A stretch of 64,000 bases of DNA from Sphingomonas hankookensis (GTDB lineage Bacteria > Pseudomonadota > Alphaproteobacteria > Sphingomonadales > Sphingomonadaceae). Positions 1-7,187 of this stretch are shown here, piece after piece. How positions within the stretch are numbered: the first letter of the stretch is position 1; each line of letters starts with the position of its first letter. The stretch spans positions 801,501 to 865,500 of the forward strand of contig NZ_CP117025.1 in NCBI RefSeq assembly GCF_028551275.1, read 5' to 3'. Below the pieces are notes generated by a model. It saw nothing but the letters and a program-made list of their open reading frames with translations. It was not told the origin of the DNA and searched no databases. Both the position numbers and the translations under genes were made by a program.

Positions 1-1
1 G

Positions 2-457
2 CGGCGGCGCGGCCAATATGCCGATGCGATCGTCCCCAGCCCGCGCTTCGCCGGGCAGGATGGCGCGGGGCTGCTATACCTGATCGCGGCGATCGCGGCG
101 GTCGGGCTGCCGCCGCTGGCGGGCTTTGTCGGCAAGCTGCTGATCCTCGATGCCAGCTTTGCCCTGCCGGGTTGGCAATCGGTTTGGACGACGATCCTTG
201 TGACGACCCTGGTCGGCGTCATCGGTTTTTCGCGCAGCGGGTCGACCCTGTTCTGGAAGGAAGCTCCACCGGCCACCGCCGCCATTGCAGGCGCAAGCCG
301 GTCGCGCGCCGAGTTCGTGGCCCCGGTTGTTCTTCTTGCCCTGCTGGCGGTGCTGACTGTCACGGCCGGTTGGGTGACCGCGCAGACGCGTGCGACGGCG
401 GCGCAGGTCATGGCGCCCGAACGCTATGTCGCGGCGATATTGGGGGCGACGCGATGA
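2..457 (+). CDS. mnhD: Mrp/Mnh-type Na+/H+ antiporter subunit D, C-terminal part
   Basis: This is the 3' end of a membrane subunit of the multisubunit monovalent cation/proton antiporter; the start lies upstream of the window. The frame is open from base 2 and shows the hydrophobic stretch with GLPPLAGFVGK typical of the NADH-quinone oxidoreductase chain 5/N-like (proton-conducting MrpD/NuoN) family, followed by a terminal helix (about VVLLALLAVLTVTAGWV). The stop overlaps the ATG of the next gene (ATGA at 454-457), so it is translationally coupled to subunit E. The family would also fit MrpA or a Nuo subunit, but the E-F-G genes that follow fix the identity as D. Confidence 0.88.
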   Translation, partial: RRRGQYADAIVPSPRFAGQDGAGLLYLIAAIAAVGLPPLAGFVGKLLILDASFALPGWQSVWTTILVTTLVGVIGFSRSGSTLFWKEAPPATAAIAGASRSRAEFVAPVVLLALLAVLTVTAGWVTAQTRATAAQVMAPERYVAAILGATR

Positions 458-942
458 AGCGGCTGCTGCCCCATCCCGCGCTGTCGGCGATGCTGCTGAT
501 CGTCTGGCTGCTGATGGCGAACACCATCACCATGGGCGGCATCGTGCTGGGCGGAATCTTCGCGCTGATCCTGCCGAAATTCACCCAGCCCTTCTGGCCC
601 GACCGCCCCCGGATGCGTTTCGGTCGCGCCTTTCTGGCCTATCTGGCGATCGTGGTGTTCGACATCGTCGTCGCCAATTTCCAGGTCGCGCGGCTGATCC
701 TGTTCCGGCGCAATCGCGATCTTCGCGCCCGCTGGTTGATCGTGCCGATCGAGCTGACCACGCCGGAGGCGATCACGATGCTGGCAGGCACGATCAGCCT
801 GACGCCGGGCACCGTGTCATCCGACGTGTCGGCAGATGGCCGTTACCTGCTGGTCCACGCGCTTGACGTCGCCGACGATGCTGCGGAGGTGGCCCGGATC
901 AAGACGCGCTATCAGGCGCGCTTGCAACGGATTTTCGTATGA
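454..942 (+). CDS. mnhE: Na+/H+ antiporter subunit E
   Basis: A 162-residue integral membrane protein, the usual size of MrpE/MnhE/PhaE. It has two N-terminal hydrophobic segments, then the AYLAIVVFDIVVANFQVARL helix and the family block with PIELTTPEA and TISLTPGT at about residues 95-115. It is a non-conducting structural subunit of the antiporter complex in the inner membrane. The start is the ATG overlapping the mnhD stop, and the stop overlaps the start of mnhF by four bases. Confidence 0.93.
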   Translation: MKRLLPHPALSAMLLIVWLLMANTITMGGIVLGGIFALILPKFTQPFWPDRPRMRFGRAFLAYLAIVVFDIVVANFQVARLILFRRNRDLRARWLIVPIELTTPEAITMLAGTISLTPGTVSSDVSADGRYLLVHALDVADDAAEVARIKTRYQARLQRIFV

Positions 943-1208
943 TCGCCATCGCGCTCCACATCGCCGCGGGCTGCATCGCACTGGCGCTGTTGCTGAACCT
1001 CTGGCGGCTGCTGCGCGGGCCCGCGCTCGGCGACCGGATCGTCGCGCTCGACACGATGGTCATCAACGCCATCGCCCTGATTGTGCTGATCGGCATGATC
1101 GGCGGCAACGACACCTATTTCGAGGCTGCGCTGCTGCTCGCCATGGTCGGGTTCGTCAGCACCATCGCCTATTGCAAATTCATCCTGCGCGGGGACATCG
1201 TGGAATGA
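939..1208 (+). CDS. mnhF: Na+/H+ antiporter subunit F
   Basis: An 89-residue protein with three predicted transmembrane helices, matching MrpF/MnhF in length and in the GDRIVALD and INAIALIVLIG motifs. It belongs to the same antiporter complex. It overlaps mnhE and mnhG by ATGA junctions, so the four subunits form one coupled operon. Confidence 0.93.
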   Translation: MIAIALHIAAGCIALALLLNLWRLLRGPALGDRIVALDTMVINAIALIVLIGMIGGNDTYFEAALLLAMVGFVSTIAYCKFILRGDIVE

Positions 1209-1618
1209 GCCTCATCGCCGATATCGTCATCGTCACCCTTCTGCTGTTGGGGGCGGGGTTCGCGCTGATCGGCAGTTGGGGGCTGGTCCGCCTGCCTACG
1301 ACCATGGAGCGGCTGCACGGGCCGACCAAGGCGACAACCCTGGGCCTCGGTGCGCTGCTGATCGCTTCCGTGGTCTATTTCCAGACGCGGCTCGGCATCT
1401 GGACCGCGCACGAATTGCTGATCTCGCTGTTCCTCTTCATCACCGCGCCGATCTCGGCCAACATGATCGCCAAGGTCCATCTCCATCGGGCGCGAACGGG
1501 TGCCGCCAACGAACCGATCGGTATCGCCGGTCCGCCACCGCGGCCAGGTGAGGAGGGCGACTGGGCGACGTTCGAAGCGCCGAAGCGGGAAACCCCCGCA
1601 TCGACCGCGAACAGCTGA
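1205..1618 (+). CDS. mnhG: Na+/H+ antiporter subunit G
   Basis: A 137-residue subunit with three hydrophobic segments and the MrpG/PhaG signature RLPTTMERLHGPTKATTLG (about residues 29-47). The C-terminal ~30 residues are a hydrophilic, Pro/Glu-rich tail beyond the family core. The start ATG overlaps the mnhF stop. The K+ channel gene follows after about 10 bases, which suggests the cation-handling genes continue as one transcript. Confidence 0.92.
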   Translation: MSLIADIVIVTLLLLGAGFALIGSWGLVRLPTTMERLHGPTKATTLGLGALLIASVVYFQTRLGIWTAHELLISLFLFITAPISANMIAKVHLHRARTGAANEPIGIAGPPPRPGEEGDWATFEAPKRETPASTANS

Positions 1619-1628
1619 CGCTCGCCCC

Positions 1629-2672
1629 GTGGAAATCGGCCATCAGACACCGGATTACCACCTGTACCGCCGCAGCCGTACGCCGGTCTGGTTGGCGCTG
1701 TCGTGGCGGGCGCTGCTGGCGCTGGCGCTGATCGGCGTCGCACTGGCCGTCCACTGGTTCGACCGTGAAGGACTGCGTCAATCGTCCGGTGAGCCGGTCA
1801 CCTTCGCGGACATTCTCTACTTCACCATGATCACGGTCACGACCGTCGGTTACGGCGATATCGTGCCGGTCACCCAGCAGTCGCGGATGTTCGACACTTT
1901 TGTCGTTACGCCGATCCGGTTGTTCGTGTGGCTCATCTTCCTGGGGACCGCCTATGACTTTCTGCTCAAGCGCGTGTGGGGACGATGGCGCATGTCGGTG
2001 ATCCAGCGCCAGTTGCGTGACCATGTCGTGATCGCCGGCTTCGGCAACAGCGGATCGGAAGCGGCCAGCGAACTGATCCGTCGGGGCGCACACCCGGACA
2101 CGATCGTCGTCATCGACGAAAGCCCCGCCGCCCTGCGCCTGGCTGAAGCGCTCGACGTCGCTGTCATGGAAGGCAATGCCACGCGCGACGCCGCGTTACA
2201 GGCGGTTCGGGTCGGTACGGCCCGCGCGCTGATCGTGGCCGCTGGGCGCGACGACACGTCGATCCTGATCGTCCTGACGGCGCGTCGCATCGCGCCGACC
2301 TTGCCGATCAGCGTGGTGATCCGGTCGCTCGATAACGAGGCCATCGCCCGGCAGGCCGGCGCCGATACCGTCATCAACCCTGCTAGCTTTGCTGGATTGC
2401 TCCTCGCCGGATCGACGCACGGCGTCCACCTCGCTGATTACATGGCTGATCTGGCGGCGACCGATGGCCGCGTCGCACTGCGTGAGCGGTGCGTCACGGC
2501 GGAGGAGATCGGAATCCCCCTGCGGGCGATCACGTCAGGGCTTGGCCATCGAATCTATCGGGGCGGAACGATGATCGGTTTCTGGGAACCGGGGGCGAAC
2601 CGTCTCGTAGCGGGCGACGTGATCCTTGAGGTCGTGCCTGCAGCGGGCCAGGACTCGGATGGCCCGGCATGA
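1629..2672 (+). CDS. K+ channel with RCK/TrkA-N regulatory domain
   Basis: A 347-residue two-helix potassium channel subunit. A first helix (ALSWRALLALALIGVALAV) is followed by the selectivity filter TVTTVGYGD and a second helix, then a cytosolic Rossmann-type RCK domain starting HVVIAGFGNSGSEAA that would bind a nucleotide or cation and gate the pore. An RCK_C-like end (about residues 265-340) completes the fold. I chose the GTG at 1629, ten bases after the mnhG stop, because the longer upstream frame runs inside mnhG and reads as basic, low-complexity shadow sequence. Its stop overlaps the following transporter start (ATGA). The context suggests joint Na+/K+/pH homeostasis. Confidence 0.9.
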   Translation: MEIGHQTPDYHLYRRSRTPVWLALSWRALLALALIGVALAVHWFDREGLRQSSGEPVTFADILYFTMITVTTVGYGDIVPVTQQSRMFDTFVVTPIRLFVWLIFLGTAYDFLLKRVWGRWRMSVIQRQLRDHVVIAGFGNSGSEAASELIRRGAHPDTIVVIDESPAALRLAEALDVAVMEGNATRDAALQAVRVGTARALIVAAGRDDTSILIVLTARRIAPTLPISVVIRSLDNEAIARQAGADTVINPASFAGLLLAGSTHGVHLADYMADLAATDGRVALRERCVTAEEIGIPLRAITSGLGHRIYRGGTMIGFWEPGANRLVAGDVILEVVPAAGQDSDGPA

Positions 2673-4471
2673 CCGACTGGTTGGTGGCCATCGACGCCCA
2701 TCGCGCCGTGTTGGGGCTGGTATTCGTCGTCGCCCTGTTCGTCGCCTTTGCGCTCGAACGCTTTCCGCCTGTCACGATTGCGGTGGCGGGGGCCGCGATC
2801 ATGATCGCGCTGGGTTGGCTGACGCCGCCCCTTGTCACCGCCGCGTTCGCCAATTCGGCACCGATCACCATCGCGGCGTTCTTCATCCTGTCGGGCGCAT
2901 TGGTGCGGACCGGCACGATCGAGGCTCTGGCCAGCCTGATCGTTCGGCGAGCAGGCCGCGCGCCCCGGCGAACCGTGGCCGAAATGTTGACCGGTGCGGC
3001 CATCGCGCCGGCCTTCATCAACAATACGCCGGTCGTCATGGTGCTGATCCCGCTGGTCCGGCGGCTAGGCCGAACCGTCGGTATTCCGGCCACCCGGCTG
3101 CTGATCCCGCTCTCGTATCTCTCGATCCTGGGGGGCACACTGACCTTGGTCGGCACCTCGACCAACCTGCTGGTCGACGGCGTGGCACAGGCGAACGGAC
3201 AGCCGGGGTTCGGCATTTTCGAGATCACCACGGTTGGGCTGGTGACCATGGCGGCGGGGGTGGCGACGATGCTGATTCTCGGTCCCCGATTGCTGCCCGC
3301 CCGACCCGACAATGCCATCGCCGACCGGCACCAGCTCCCCTATCTCACTGAGATCGCCCTGCTGCCGGAGGCGTCATCCCAAAGCCCGCGCATCGCCGAC
3401 CTGTCGTTCCTGCGGCGTGATGCAGTACGTCTGATCGCCGTCCGGCGCGGATCGCGGGTTGATCGCAACCCGGATCCCGACATGGTGCTGCTGCCCAGCG
3501 ACCGGTTGATCGTCAGCGCCACGGCCGACGAACTCGACGATCTGGCGCGAAGCGAAACGTATATGGTCGGTCTTCAGAATGTGGGGCGTCCGATCCGCCT
3601 GTCCGATGGGGCGCGTTCGGACGATGTGCAACTCATCGGCCTGACGATCAGCCCGACGCATCCGGCACTGGGCCGCGAGTTGCGCGATATTCCCTTTCTG
3701 TCGAACCTGCCGGCACGCGTTCTAGGAATCGGTCGGGCGCGGCATTTGCCGGGACCCGACCTCGCTAGCGTAAGGCTGCGGGCCGCCGACAGTCTGCTGG
3801 TCGCGGCGGATGCTACCGCCATGGCCGAACTGCGCGCCAACACCAATTTGATCGCGGAGGATACCAGCCATATCCGCCGCTTCCGTCGGCAGCGCGCACC
3901 GATCGCGATCGGTGTGCTGGTCGGCGTGATCGCGCTGGCTGCGCTCGGCATCCTGCCTACCGCGCTGCTGGGCATGATCGGCGTCGGTATCGTCCTCGTG
4001 ACCCGGTGCGTCGATGCCGAAGAAGCATGGCGATCGATCGACGGCAGCGTGTTGGTACTTATCTTCGCCATGCTCGGCATCGGCAGCGCGCTGGAGGCAA
4101 TCGGGACCGTCGACCTGATTGTCGGTGCAATCTCTCCATGGCTGGCGACCCTGTCGCCGCTAGGAGTAATCCTCGTCCTGTATTTCTTGACCTCCGCCCT
4201 GACCGAAACCGTCACGAACAACGCGGTTGCCGTCATTATGACGCCGGTCGCCATCGGGCTGGCACAGGCGACCGGGCAAGATCCCCGCGCGCTCATCATC
4301 GCCGTGATGTTTGCGGCGTCGGCTAGTTTCGCGACGCCCGTCGGGTATCAGACCAATACGATGGTCTATGCGGCAGCCGATTACCGCTTTTCCGATTTTG
4401 TCAGGATCGGATTGCCGATGAACGTCTTTGTTGGCCTGTCCACCTGCCTGGCTATCAGTTGGCTTGTATAG
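2669..4471 (+). CDS. SLC13-type (DASS) transporter with RCK_C domains
   Basis: A 600-residue polytopic membrane transporter of the SLC13/divalent anion:Na+ symporter (ion transporter) superfamily. The two family signatures are visible: GTLTLVGTSTNLLVDG at about residue 165 and SASFATPVGYQTNTMVY near residue 570. Between the two membrane halves (about residues 230-400) lie two RCK_C/TrkA_C-like cytosolic segments, the usual layout of bacterial SLC13 proteins. The substrate cannot be read from sequence; sulfate, dicarboxylates or phosphate are all possible. Its start overlaps the K+ channel stop. It is the last core gene before the island. Confidence 0.87.
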   Translation: MTDWLVAIDAHRAVLGLVFVVALFVAFALERFPPVTIAVAGAAIMIALGWLTPPLVTAAFANSAPITIAAFFILSGALVRTGTIEALASLIVRRAGRAPRRTVAEMLTGAAIAPAFINNTPVVMVLIPLVRRLGRTVGIPATRLLIPLSYLSILGGTLTLVGTSTNLLVDGVAQANGQPGFGIFEITTVGLVTMAAGVATMLILGPRLLPARPDNAIADRHQLPYLTEIALLPEASSQSPRIADLSFLRRDAVRLIAVRRGSRVDRNPDPDMVLLPSDRLIVSATADELDDLARSETYMVGLQNVGRPIRLSDGARSDDVQLIGLTISPTHPALGRELRDIPFLSNLPARVLGIGRARHLPGPDLASVRLRAADSLLVAADATAMAELRANTNLIAEDTSHIRRFRRQRAPIAIGVLVGVIALAALGILPTALLGMIGVGIVLVTRCVDAEEAWRSIDGSVLVLIFAMLGIGSALEAIGTVDLIVGAISPWLATLSPLGVILVLYFLTSALTETVTNNAVAVIMTPVAIGLAQATGQDPRALIIAVMFAASASFATPVGYQTNTMVYAAADYRFSDFVRIGLPMNVFVGLSTCLAISWLV

Positions 4472-4668
4472 CTTCGGTGGGTCCGAACTGGCTTTGCAAG
4501 CTGCTCGACTGATAAGAATAGGCCGTTTGCCGCACCATCATCGTTTATCAGAACGAACTGCCATGGCTGAACCACGTAAAGGATGTGGTAACGGCTCGGG
4601 AAAAATGAAAAGATGGCGCATATCTCCGCACAATGGCATTGTTATCAATCGACTTGAGGCATTCTACC

Positions 4669-6102
4669 TTAGCCGATGAAGAAGCGGTGCTCAGGGATGA
4701 CGTCGAGCAAATATAACGATTGGTTAGGTGCAGTGGCATTGCCATGATGATCATTCAATTCGCGACTTCTTCGTTCGGTAAGGAAATCGAGCGATGCCTT
4801 GGCGGCTTTCCATGGCCGGCTTGACGCGTCCGGCTTGCCCCCCGCGTAATCGAAAATCGCCTCACGATAGAATGCGAGTAATCCTTCCAGTCGGCTGACG
4901 TATCCGTGATATTGCTGGCAGTGTTCATACGGCGCCAACGGCGTCGCGAGCACTTTGCCCGCAATCAGGGCGTCGACCATTACCGGCAATTGTTGCTCTG
5001 CCTGCATGAGACGGCGGATGGCCACGGCCAAGGCCGCGAGCGGCGGCAACCCGTACCACTCGGTTGCGAACACCCTGGCCCCAACGCCGCGCGTCTGCGG
5101 CGTCGCGGTTCGCGCCATCAGCGCATCGTCTTCGCGAAGGCGTCCTGCGACGTGCTGCATCAGGCGGGGCAGATCGAGTTGTTTGCCGCCATGTTCCAGC
5201 ATATCGGGATGCTTGCGAATCCGCTTTGCGATCATGCGGATGAGTGGATCGGCATGCTTCGTCAGCGGCAGGTTCACGCCGCTCGGCACGCATGCGCTTT
5301 CGCCAAAGCGCCAGTCGCCCGAGCCGAAGTACAAGTCGAGCGCGGTCTCTAGCGCGGTACGACGCGCCCGCATCTGGTTGAGCGCCCGTTCTGGTGCAAT
5401 CGATTGGCTGGACCCGGGTACCAAGTAACCGAACGACGGGGTCTTCGTCAGCCTCGCTCCAACCATTTGCACGTCATGTGCGCACCAGATCAATGCCTGT
5501 GCGACGAGCAGATTGCGCAGCTTCGACATGGAGGTAGGATCGTTGCTTGCCAAGTTCCGCAAGCGACGGATTACCAGCCCGAACCTTCCGCCGACCAAGG
5601 CTGTATAAAGTTCCTGGTCGCAATCGCGCAGCGTTACCAAGGCGTGAATATGGAAGTCGAACGCCGTTTTCGGTGCAAGCTTTCCTGCCCAGCCACCGAC
5701 GATGACGTCGATATTGTTGTCCGCACCATTGCGCATCATCAGCCCGCGCAGGAATGTCTCAAGCGCCCCGCGATCGGTCGGGATCAGATCGAGCGGGGGC
5801 AGTTCTTCCTTGGCGTCAAGGATCGCTGCGGGCAATGACCGGATGTCGCCGAGGGTGGGCGAGAAGAGACGTCGGCCGTAATCTGCCTCAGCGATGCCTT
5901 CGGCATAGATACGGCCATGCATGTCGCTGACCAGCGTGGTGAAGTCCCCACCACTGGCGATCGCACCTGCGAGCAGTGTATCGATGTCGGTCTTGCGCCC
6001 GGAGGTGTCGAGAAATTGATGATAGCTGCCTTCGTAACGCTGCTGGCCGAAGGCCGCCTGCTGCTTGCGCCGCTCCTTGCGGCTGACCCGGACCTGCGTC
6101 AC
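4669..6102 (-). CDS. Uncharacterised protein, last gene of a three-gene operon
   Basis: I do not recognise the family. The 477-residue protein is mixed alpha/beta in appearance with no signal peptide or membrane helix. It begins with a very basic segment (RKERRKQQ), then FTTLVSDMHGRIYAEGIAEADYG at about residues 55-75, and has a central hydrophobic helix-rich part (LRNLLVAQALIWCAHDVQMVG). I chose the GTG at 6102 because it overlaps the stop of the upstream gene (GTGA); an ATG at 6168 in frame is the alternative. It is transcribed away from the relaxase gene with two small genes ahead of it, so a role in mobilization, element maintenance or a defence or toxin function is possible but unproven. 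Confidence 0.7.
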   Translation of the reverse strand: MTQVRVSRKERRKQQAAFGQQRYEGSYHQFLDTSGRKTDIDTLLAGAIASGGDFTTLVSDMHGRIYAEGIAEADYGRRLFSPTLGDIRSLPAAILDAKEELPPLDLIPTDRGALETFLRGLMMRNGADNNIDVIVGGWAGKLAPKTAFDFHIHALVTLRDCDQELYTALVGGRFGLVIRRLRNLASNDPTSMSKLRNLLVAQALIWCAHDVQMVGARLTKTPSFGYLVPGSSQSIAPERALNQMRARRTALETALDLYFGSGDWRFGESACVPSGVNLPLTKHADPLIRMIAKRIRKHPDMLEHGGKQLDLPRLMQHVAGRLREDDALMARTATPQTRGVGARVFATEWYGLPPLAALAVAIRRLMQAEQQLPVMVDALIAGKVLATPLAPYEHCQQYHGYVSRLEGLLAFYREAIFDYAGGKPDASSRPWKAAKASLDFLTERRSRELNDHHGNATAPNQSLYLLDVIPEHRFFIG

Positions 6103-6314
6103 AGCTTGCCGACTATGTCGTCGATCCGCGCCTGCAGCGCCCCGGCGCTTTCCGCCAGTCGCCTGCACAGTCCCTCGGCGTGACGATAGGCGTCATGGCC
6201 GGTCCGCTTTGCGGCGATCTCCGCATCGAACGCGGCCATCGCGTCCTTGAATCGTCGTTCGAGGCGCAGGTGGGCAGCATATGCCTCATCTATCGATGGG
6301 TGGTCATCATTCAT
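6099..6314 (-). CDS. Small helical uncharacterised protein
   Basis: A 71-residue, charged, probably all-helical protein (ERRFKDAMAAFDAEIAAK ... LCRRLAESAGALQARIDD) with coiled-coil-like heptad character and no membrane segment. It overlaps the upstream gene by eight bases and the downstream gene by four (GTGA), so all three genes are almost certainly co-translated. Size and position suggest a small partner or adaptor for one of its neighbours. I do not recognise a named family. Confidence 0.68.
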   Translation of the reverse strand: MNDDHPSIDEAYAAHLRLERRFKDAMAAFDAEIAAKRTGHDAYRHAEGLCRRLAESAGALQARIDDIVGKL

Positions 6315-6966
6315 CGTCTTCCTCCAGATGGGGCGGGAGCGAAGGCTCACGCCAGAAAGCGGGATTGCCGCCGCGCGCGCGGAGCCATTCGAAGGCAGCG
6401 CCACGGGTTGCGAGATCGGGGGCGGGTTCGCCGAGCAGGCCGACCAGCGCATCGATGAGCGCGGCCTGCCCGATGGTGATCGGCTTGCGCCGCCACGACG
6501 CGCGCGGGTCGAGTGGCCCGGTCTCGATAAAGCGCCGCACTTCCTGTTCGTAGAGCGCGGTGCGCCTGCGCCATTGCAGGATCACGCCCCACTGTTGGCA
6601 CCAGGTCAGGCGTGCGGGATCGCTGAAGATCCAGCGGACGATATCGCCGAACAATGGCCCGGCGCTGGCCGCCGTGGCGGACTGCATCCAGCGCGCCATC
6701 CGTTCCGGATGCGCCATCAGCCCGAGCAAGGCGGTGTCGTCGCTGCCGTCGATCCCGACCAGCACGAGGGCCGAGCCGAGCGCGTACTTCCGGGCATCGG
6801 TCGATCCCGGTCCGCCACGCCGCTTGTCAGCCGCGCGGTACTGGCGCCGCAGTTCGGCAGCGCTGGTGGCCGCGATCGCGACTTTGCTCGCAACGCGATC
6901 TTCGCTCGCGGCAAGATTGGTAGCCAGATCGCGAAGGCGATCAGCAGTGATTTGGGCGGTGCTCAT
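6307..6966 (-). CDS. Uncharacterised protein, first gene of the operon
   Basis: A 219-residue soluble protein of unknown family, with an N-terminal helix-rich part (about 1-60) and a C-terminal part rich in Trp and Arg (WCQQWGVILQWRRRTALYEQEVRRF). I took the ATG at 6966; TTG at 6999 and ATG at 6972 are also in frame and no Shine-Dalgarno site is decisive. It is divergent from the relaxase gene, with the large inverted repeat at 7100-7164 between them. It may act with the relaxase, but nothing in the sequence proves this. Confidence 0.65.
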   Translation of the reverse strand: MSTAQITADRLRDLATNLAASEDRVASKVAIAATSAAELRRQYRAADKRRGGPGSTDARKYALGSALVLVGIDGSDDTALLGLMAHPERMARWMQSATAASAGPLFGDIVRWIFSDPARLTWCQQWGVILQWRRRTALYEQEVRRFIETGPLDPRASWRRKPITIGQAALIDALVGLLGEPAPDLATRGAAFEWLRARGGNPAFWREPSLPPHLEEDDE

Positions 6967-7099
6967 GCCCATCGCGGTACCCACGACCGTCGCCGCCAAG
7001 CGTCAACCTAGTGGCACAAAGTTGATCGACGCCGCGCGCATCTTTCCGGGGCTGAGTTGACGAGACACCAGTAGGAGTAAGGCAGAAGGTGACAGGTGA

Positions 7100-7164
7100 G
7101 AGGGGGTGGTGCGCGATAAAGGTTTGTCTTGCCAGAAGCAGACAAACGGCGCGCCCACCCCCTC
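7100..7164. repeat. Large interrupted inverted repeat, candidate oriT
   Basis: A hairpin-forming inverted repeat lies immediately upstream of the relaxase gene. The outer arms GAGGGGGTGG (7100-7109) and CCACCCCCTC (7155-7164) are perfect, a second 5-bp arm pairs 7111-7115 with 7150-7154, and an inner arm GTTTGTCT (7122-7129) pairs perfectly with AGACAAAC (7140-7147) around a 10-base loop. Position between divergent genes and next to a MobA/MobL-type relaxase is where MobQ-class origins of transfer sit. An operator for the divergent promoters is the alternative. No nic site can be assigned from sequence alone. Confidence 0.55.
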
Positions 7165-7187
7165 ATCCGACACGAAGGGCAAGGCAG

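Noticed and set aside
4472..4668. Partial tRNA copy marking the left island end
   Set aside because: The gap is AT-richer than its surroundings, but I could not find the tRNA-Thr 3' sequence there.
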